The position numbers and the translations under genes were made by a program. DNA of 64,000 nt from Paenibacillus zeisoli (GTDB lineage Bacteria; Bacillota; Bacilli; Paenibacillales; Paenibacillaceae). The stretch spans positions 124,234-188,233 of the forward strand of contig NZ_RZNX01000003.1 of the NCBI RefSeq assembly GCF_003994465.1, in the 5' to 3' direction. A model generated the notes under the pieces. That model saw only the letters and a list, made by a program, of their open reading frames with translations, had not been told where the DNA came from and did not search any database. The first letter of the stretch is position 1. Each line of letters opens with the position of its first letter. This document shows positions 59,889 to 64,000 of the stretch, in pieces.

Positions 59889-61454
59889 CTATTCTGTCCC
59901 ACCTTCCTGTGTCTGCTTCTCATTCGTCATACGGATTTTATAGACCGCAGCATAGACCCGTGTCGGGAGGTTTCCTACTTCCGCCATGTCCTCGGACAGC
60001 TTGTCAATCTGCATACTCACGGCAAATGGCAGCTTCCGCAGCTGGCTCAAATACACCGAAGCATCCTCCATTTTCACAAAATTAGCGGTTAATGTAATCT
60101 CCGTATTCTGGGTATACCCTATGTTCACAATAGCCCCGCCCTGAGGCATGGGCTTGTTAAGTTGATCCAGTACAGCCACAGCATCCATACGGGATTTGAG
60201 AATCGTGTTAATCACCAGCTTGGGATCCGTCGGTTGACCCTTGGTATTGAGCTTGGCCAGCTCGGCCATGAGAAGGGTCTTATTGTCATTTAACTCCTGA
60301 ATCCGGACTGCCTGCTCATTGACTGTGTCCCGATTCGTTACGTAGAGAATTCCTACCGCAATTGCGCCGAAGATCCATAATATAAGAATAGATGCCATTA
60401 ATACCGGATACAGCTGGGCCTCACGGTCCTCCCTTGGGAGCAAATCCAGAGCTCCTGCATCGGTCCTCCTGATTGCCGCTCCTATCGCAATTCGGTATGC
60501 GTTAAGTTCTGGGTCCGCAGCCGCCTCACTCGTCAGCCGGTCAAAGTTCACTGTCCTGATGTTCATGTCCCCGATTGCTAATTGAAGCTCCTCCAGCATC
60601 TGCTGCTGTCCAGTTCTGGAGCCCGTAATGATGATCTCCGTAATGCGGGTCTCCCCATCATGAAGACTGTATTGGTAAAAGTTCAGCATCCGTGAAATTT
60701 CGGCGGTAATCTCCACCATCTGCTCAGCACTAATCCGTGACTGATTGGCGGACTCGAACCCGTCCGGATCTATAGGCGAACTGCCGTCTGTGAATCCCGC
60801 TAGCTGGTTCGGCTGCATGTCATTCAAATTAATCGATCGCATGAAGATCGGCTGCCCGGCATGGAACATATAGATGTCGAGATGTGCCCCGTCTTGGTGA
60901 ATCAGCATGGTCTCGGTAAAAGATTCACTTCGGCCAACCCCAATTGCCCGCGCAAGAGCAGTCGCAGAGGTCTCCACCGCACTGACCTTGATACCTGCAT
61001 CGGCGAGCAGTTCTACATAATCCTCGACCAGTCTCCTCGGGGCCGCAAATACCAGGAGATGAGTGTTCTCCTCGTCCTTCCGGATAGGAAGGTAATCATA
61101 GACCGGATTCTCAAAAGGAAGATGCAGCGCGGTCTCCACTTCGAGCTTCACCAGCTGCTCGACCTGCTTGGCATTTGTACTTGGAATCGTCATGCGGCGG
61201 ATGATAATCTGGGAAGGCGGGATGGACAGCGAGACCTCGCTGCCTTTAAGTCCCTTTTCTTGTACCCAGTTCTGCAGCAGCTCGCGGAAATTCTCCTTGT
61301 CGGCGATTTCATTCTCAATTATCATCCCGGGCTGAAGGGGAAGAAAGCTTCTCGTCTCCATTTCCCAGGACTTGTTCTTCTTCAGCTTGATATAGCGGAC
61401 CCCGTTCTGCTCAATCGTAAGACCGATCCATTTCTTGGAACCTAGTGTATGCAT
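59889..61454 (-). CDS. fused PilM-PilN type IV pilus protein
   Basis: 521 aa. Residues about 1-335 are a PilM-like actin fold (WIGLTIEQNGVRYIKLKK opening, then LSIPPSQIIIRRMTIP, VEQLVKLEVETALHLPFE, AVETSATALARAIG and the RIAIGAAIR ATP-site end). Residues about 335-521 are PilN: LDLLPREDREAQ (the conserved NLLP-like start), a helix at about 349-371, and a ferredoxin-like domain. In most systems these are two genes joined by a PilN N-terminal peptide binding PilM; here both are one chain. GGAGG lies about 12 nt before the ATG. Confidence 0.88.
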   Translation of the reverse strand: MHTLGSKKWIGLTIEQNGVRYIKLKKNKSWEMETRSFLPLQPGMIIENEIADKENFRELLQNWVQEKGLKGSEVSLSIPPSQIIIRRMTIPSTNAKQVEQLVKLEVETALHLPFENPVYDYLPIRKDEENTHLLVFAAPRRLVEDYVELLADAGIKVSAVETSATALARAIGVGRSESFTETMLIHQDGAHLDIYMFHAGQPIFMRSINLNDMQPNQLAGFTDGSSPIDPDGFESANQSRISAEQMVEITAEISRMLNFYQYSLHDGETRITEIIITGSRTGQQQMLEELQLAIGDMNIRTVNFDRLTSEAAADPELNAYRIAIGAAIRRTDAGALDLLPREDREAQLYPVLMASILILWIFGAIAVGILYVTNRDTVNEQAVRIQELNDNKTLLMAELAKLNTKGQPTDPKLVINTILKSRMDAVAVLDQLNKPMPQGGAIVNIGYTQNTEITLTANFVKMEDASVYLSQLRKLPFAVSMQIDKLSEDMAEVGNLPTRVYAAVYKIRMTNEKQTQEGGTE

Positions 61455-61471
61455 GTGTGTAATCGAACCTC

Positions 61472-62227
61472 CTAACCGATGAGCGAGAGATACCCGCTAA
61501 TAATCTGTGAACCATATCCGTAAGCAATCAGTATACCTATAATCAACCAGGGCCCGAACGGGATATGCTGTTTGCGTTTGATTGTACCGGTGAGCATCAG
61601 GACTCCGCCGACCACTGTGCCAAACACACAGGCAATGAATAGGGCAAGGAGCGTACCCGGAAGCCCTATAACGAGGCCGCATAAGGCCAGCAGCTTCGCG
61701 TCCCCCATGCCCATCCCTCCGCCGGAAATAAGGATAATCAGCAGAATGATCCCGCCGCCCGCAAGAGCCCCAAGCACATAATTCCATAGGGATTGATCGT
61801 GATAGATTAACCGCAAGATGATTAGTAGCGGCGCAAAGAATAGCAGCACCTTATTCGGAATGCGCATATATTTCATGTCCGTCACCGTCACAATTACACC
61901 AAGACTGCCGAGGGTCAATCCCACCAGGGATTCTCCGGTAAGCCCTGTCCTGAGGTAGACCCACAGGAAGAGCAGCCCTGTCGCGGTCTCGCCCAGCGGG
62001 TACAGCGCGGACAGCTTTGCTGAGCAGTAGCGGCATCTGCCTCTTGAGATAAGGAAGCTGAACACCGGGATAAGATCGCGCGTCCCGAGCCGGGTCCCGC
62101 AGCCCGAACAGCGGGATGGCGGGTGAACGATAGACTCCCCTGCGGGTATCCGAAGGGCGACGACGTTATAGAAGGAACCGAGCATCAATCCTAGCAGAGT
62201 AACGTAAATGGCTATAAAGATAGACAT
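61472..62227 (-). CDS. pilD: prepilin peptidase/N-methyltransferase (A24 family)
   Basis: 251 aa from ATG 62225-62227 (a TTG one codon earlier is equally possible; no strong ribosome site). The two zinc-binding CxxC pairs are Cys40-Cys43 (SRCSGCG) and Cys65-Cys68 (RCRYCS). The aspartic protease pair is Asp117 in TVTDMKYMRIPN and Asp176 in GGGMGMGDAK. Eight helices. It cleaves prepilins after Gly and methylates the new N-terminus. A 10-bp hairpin lies between it and the pilin gene. Confidence 0.92.
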   Translation of the reverse strand: MSIFIAIYVTLLGLMLGSFYNVVALRIPAGESIVHPPSRCSGCGTRLGTRDLIPVFSFLISRGRCRYCSAKLSALYPLGETATGLLFLWVYLRTGLTGESLVGLTLGSLGVIVTVTDMKYMRIPNKVLLFFAPLLIILRLIYHDQSLWNYVLGALAGGGIILLIILISGGGMGMGDAKLLALCGLVIGLPGTLLALFIACVFGTVVGGVLMLTGTIKRKQHIPFGPWLIIGILIAYGYGSQIISGYLSLIG

Positions 62228-62263
62228 CAAGGGCCAAGTCTACTTTCTATTGTGAATTTGAAA

Positions 62264-62289
62264 CAGGAACCGGGGTTGGCCGGTTCCTG
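62264..62289 (-). terminator. weak intra-operon terminator between pilin and pilD
   Basis: On the minus strand CAGGAACCGG pairs perfectly with CCGGTTCCTG around a 6-nt loop, followed by TTTCAAATTC. The short T-run suggests partial termination, which would keep pilin mRNA more abundant than downstream genes. Confidence 0.6.
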
Positions 62290-62325
62290 GGGGATCATAC
62301 GATAAACTTAAATAAAATCAACTCT

Positions 62326-62787
62326 TTACTTTTTCTGCTGAATAACCTGGGTGGCTGTATAACTAATAGGGTCCTTTGTAGATGTATGAGAGGCTGATTC
62401 TAATGTGACACTTTCTAAAGTCCCTTTTGCATCGAACTTCACCACTCCACCAGTAAGAGGTTCTTTATTACTTGGAAGTGAAATTGCTGAATCTAGATAT
62501 CCTTTGCCAGTAAGACCATCTGCTCCAATAATATTAATTGATCCAGCAGTTAGGAAATCACCATTTTTTTCACTAGTCACATATAAACGTGCAGCATCGT
62601 ATACTTGTCGGGCAGTAGCTAAGTCTGCGTCATCCTTAGACTTATTAATAATATTACTAATCAAAGGAATCGCAATAACCGCAATAATCCCCAAGATAAC
62701 AATAACCGCCAAGAGCTCGATCAGCGTGAATCCTTTCTCCTCTTTGCCTAGTCTTTTCAATCTTCTATTCATAGCTTGTGCTAACAT
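62326..62787 (-). CDS. type IV major-pilin-like prepilin
   Basis: 153 aa. Class III signal KEEKG/FTLIELLAVIVILGII: Gly19 is the cut site and Phe20 and Glu24 (Glu5 of the mature pilin) are in place. The globular part (about 45-153) is Ser/Thr/Asp-rich with no cysteines. GGGAGG lies 7 nt before the ATG. Codon use and base composition are more A/T-rich than in the flanking pil genes, consistent with strong expression or a different history. Cleaved by the peptidase encoded next. Confidence 0.9.
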   Translation of the reverse strand: MLAQAMNRRLKRLGKEEKGFTLIELLAVIVILGIIAVIAIPLISNIINKSKDDADLATARQVYDAARLYVTSEKNGDFLTAGSINIIGADGLTGKGYLDSAISLPSNKEPLTGGVVKFDAKGTLESVTLESASHTSTKDPISYTATQVIQQKK

Positions 62788-62962
62788 CTTAATTCCTCCC
62801 AGTATTCAATAGTGGTTTATTTAACCTTTTTGACTTAACCGACCAGTAATCACAACCCTATGATGCGTTTCTAAAGATGCTGAAGAAGTGAACTATCCGA
62901 TCAGCGGCACCACCTTTCAAGTTCTAACCACTCTTTTAACCCCACAGTTAACCCCTAACAAG

Positions 62963-64000
62963 CTATCCCATCTGACTATAGATACTGAACATCGGCAGCA
63001 TGATCGCTGCCACAATGGTGCCTACGACTGCGGCGAGAAAAACAATAAGCAGCGGCTCTATCAGCGACTTCAAGCGATCGACCGTGTTATCTACATCCAT
63101 CTCGTAGAAATCAGCGACTTTCTCAAGCATCTGATCGAGGGCCCCCGTCTCTTCCCCTATCGCAATCATCTGGGTGACAAGCGGAGGGAACACCCACGCC
63201 TTCTTAAGCGGTTCGCTAAGCGGGTTACCCTGTCGCAGTGAATCCCCTGCGCTGTGAATGAATCCAGCAATCACTTTATTCCCGGCGACGTCTTCCACGA
63301 TCGCCAGGGACTGCAGCACAGGCACGGAGCTGGCATACAAGGATGAGAAGGTGCGGGTGAACTGTGCGATGGCACTCTTTTGAATTAGTTTGCCGAATAC
63401 TGGGACCTTAAGCTTGGCATAATCGATCCAGTAGGCCCCATTCTCCGTCCTTTTATATACCTGAAAACCGATAATGAGTAATAGAATACCCGCGAACCAG
63501 AAATACCACTGGTGCTGAATACTGCTGCTTAACGCAAGTACGATCTTCGTTACGGCCGGAAGCTCTGCATTCATGGAAGCGAACATCTGGACGAACTGCG
63601 GTACGATCGCCCACAGCAGGTAGACCACTGCCGCAATGGCTAGAACGCCTACTGTAATGGGATACATTAAGGCGGATTTCACTTTCTCCTTGGTCTTGTA
63701 CTGCTTCTCGAAGAATTGGGCCAGACGCTCAAGCGTGCCCTCCAGGTTCCCGGATTCCTCCCCGGCACGGATCATGCTGACGAACATGGAAGGAAAGATT
63801 TTCTTATGATCCTGAACTGCTTGGGAGTAGGGAACACCGCGAAGCAGACTGGCATGAATCTCCTGCAGCGCCTTACGCAGCGCTTTGCTGTCCGTCTGTT
63901 CGGACAGAATGACCGTGGCATCCACAATGGTGACTCCCGCACGGATTAAAGTAGCGAACTGCCGGCAGTAAATGATAAATTGAACGTTCTTAACGGGATT
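62963..64000 (-). CDS. pilC: type IV pilus inner-membrane platform protein PilC, 5' end cut by the window
   Basis: 346 codons seen; the frame stays open to the window edge (the first residues visible read NPVKNVQFIIYCRQFATLIR), so the true N-terminus is outside. Two T2SF domains: RQFATLIRAGVTIVDATVI to AGEESGNLEGTLERLAQFF with helices at about 130 and 170, and AQFTRTFSSLYASSVPVLQSL to IGEETGALDQMLEKVADFY with a C-terminal helix (LLIVFLAAVVGTIVAAIMLP). The paired GEE(S/T)G motifs are characteristic. 175 bp separate it from the pilin gene. Confidence 0.93.
   Translation of the reverse strand, partial: NPVKNVQFIIYCRQFATLIRAGVTIVDATVILSEQTDSKALRKALQEIHASLLRGVPYSQAVQDHKKIFPSMFVSMIRAGEESGNLEGTLERLAQFFEKQYKTKEKVKSALMYPITVGVLAIAAVVYLLWAIVPQFVQMFASMNAELPAVTKIVLALSSSIQHQWYFWFAGILLLIIGFQVYKRTENGAYWIDYAKLKVPVFGKLIQKSAIAQFTRTFSSLYASSVPVLQSLAIVEDVAGNKVIAGFIHSAGDSLRQGNPLSEPLKKAWVFPPLVTQMIAIGEETGALDQMLEKVADFYEMDVDNTVDRLKSLIEPLLIVFLAAVVGTIVAAIMLPMFSIYSQMG

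Overview
The window looks like a chromosomal piece of a Paenibacillus-type, endospore-forming Firmicute. The grounds are strong AGGAGG ribosome sites, frequent TTG and GTG starts, roughly 50 percent GC, families typical of Bacillales (YdjO, YezD/DUF2292, CsoR-CopZ, YcnJ-YcnI, a SpoVB-like flippase, an exosporium-like protein), and a type IV pilus locus. No rRNA, tRNA, CRISPR array, prophage or transposase gene was seen.

Layout. 0-3.3 kb: end of a YflT-type stress gene, a secreted amidase-domain protein, a lipid flippase and a thiamine-binding-family protein. 3.5-11 kb: a ribonucleotide reductase block with anaerobic class III nrdD-nrdG behind two NrdR boxes, then class I nrdA and nrdB. nrdA and nrdB are separated by about 1 kb of repeats with no gene, including a structured element that recurs at 44.3-44.5 kb. 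11-21.6 kb: mostly single metabolic and membrane genes (P-loop kinase, FMN reductases, SDRs, NAD(P)HX repair, AraC regulator, TauE/DUF1634 exporter pair). 21.6-25 kb: sulfate uptake (sbp-cysT-cysW plus YezD) with a folded mRNA leader and no ATPase gene. 25-32 kb: lactonase, CcdC and a sugar ABC operon running into an aldo-keto reductase. 32-34.9 kb: cold-shock genes and a c-di-GMP phosphodiesterase. 34.9-39.1 kb: a TPP riboswitch-controlled thiamine-precursor uptake operon. 39-45 kb: an ASCH protein, an ATPase, a TetR-nitroreductase pair, an ABC-2/YhgE-type membrane protein and a LysE exporter. 45.2-48.8 kb: a tandem duplication of a secreted propeller plus Ig-like protein with its whole upstream region. 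49-51.7 kb: a TetR repressor with membrane genes and four matching operators. 52.4-55.9 kb: copper homeostasis. 56-64 kb: flavin reductase, PspC-PspA, SPFH-NfeD and the type IV pilus operon (PilO, fused PilM-PilN, prepilin peptidase, pilin, PilC, cut by the window end).

The most unusual material is noncoding. (1) Two copies of one structured element (about 9715-9826 on + and 44311-44461 on -) share nearly identical flanks around a long stem, and the stem sequences differ while staying paired, as expected of a conserved RNA or folded mobile repeat. (2) An 80-nt sbp leader is closed by a 17-bp stem whose three non-Watson-Crick pairs are all G-U on the transcribed strand only. (3) Ten short units of 14-16 bp sit upstream of an araC gene. 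(4) Long GTACTC palindromes are duplicated upstream of both propeller genes. All functional calls are by recognition of sequence motifs; no database search was run.
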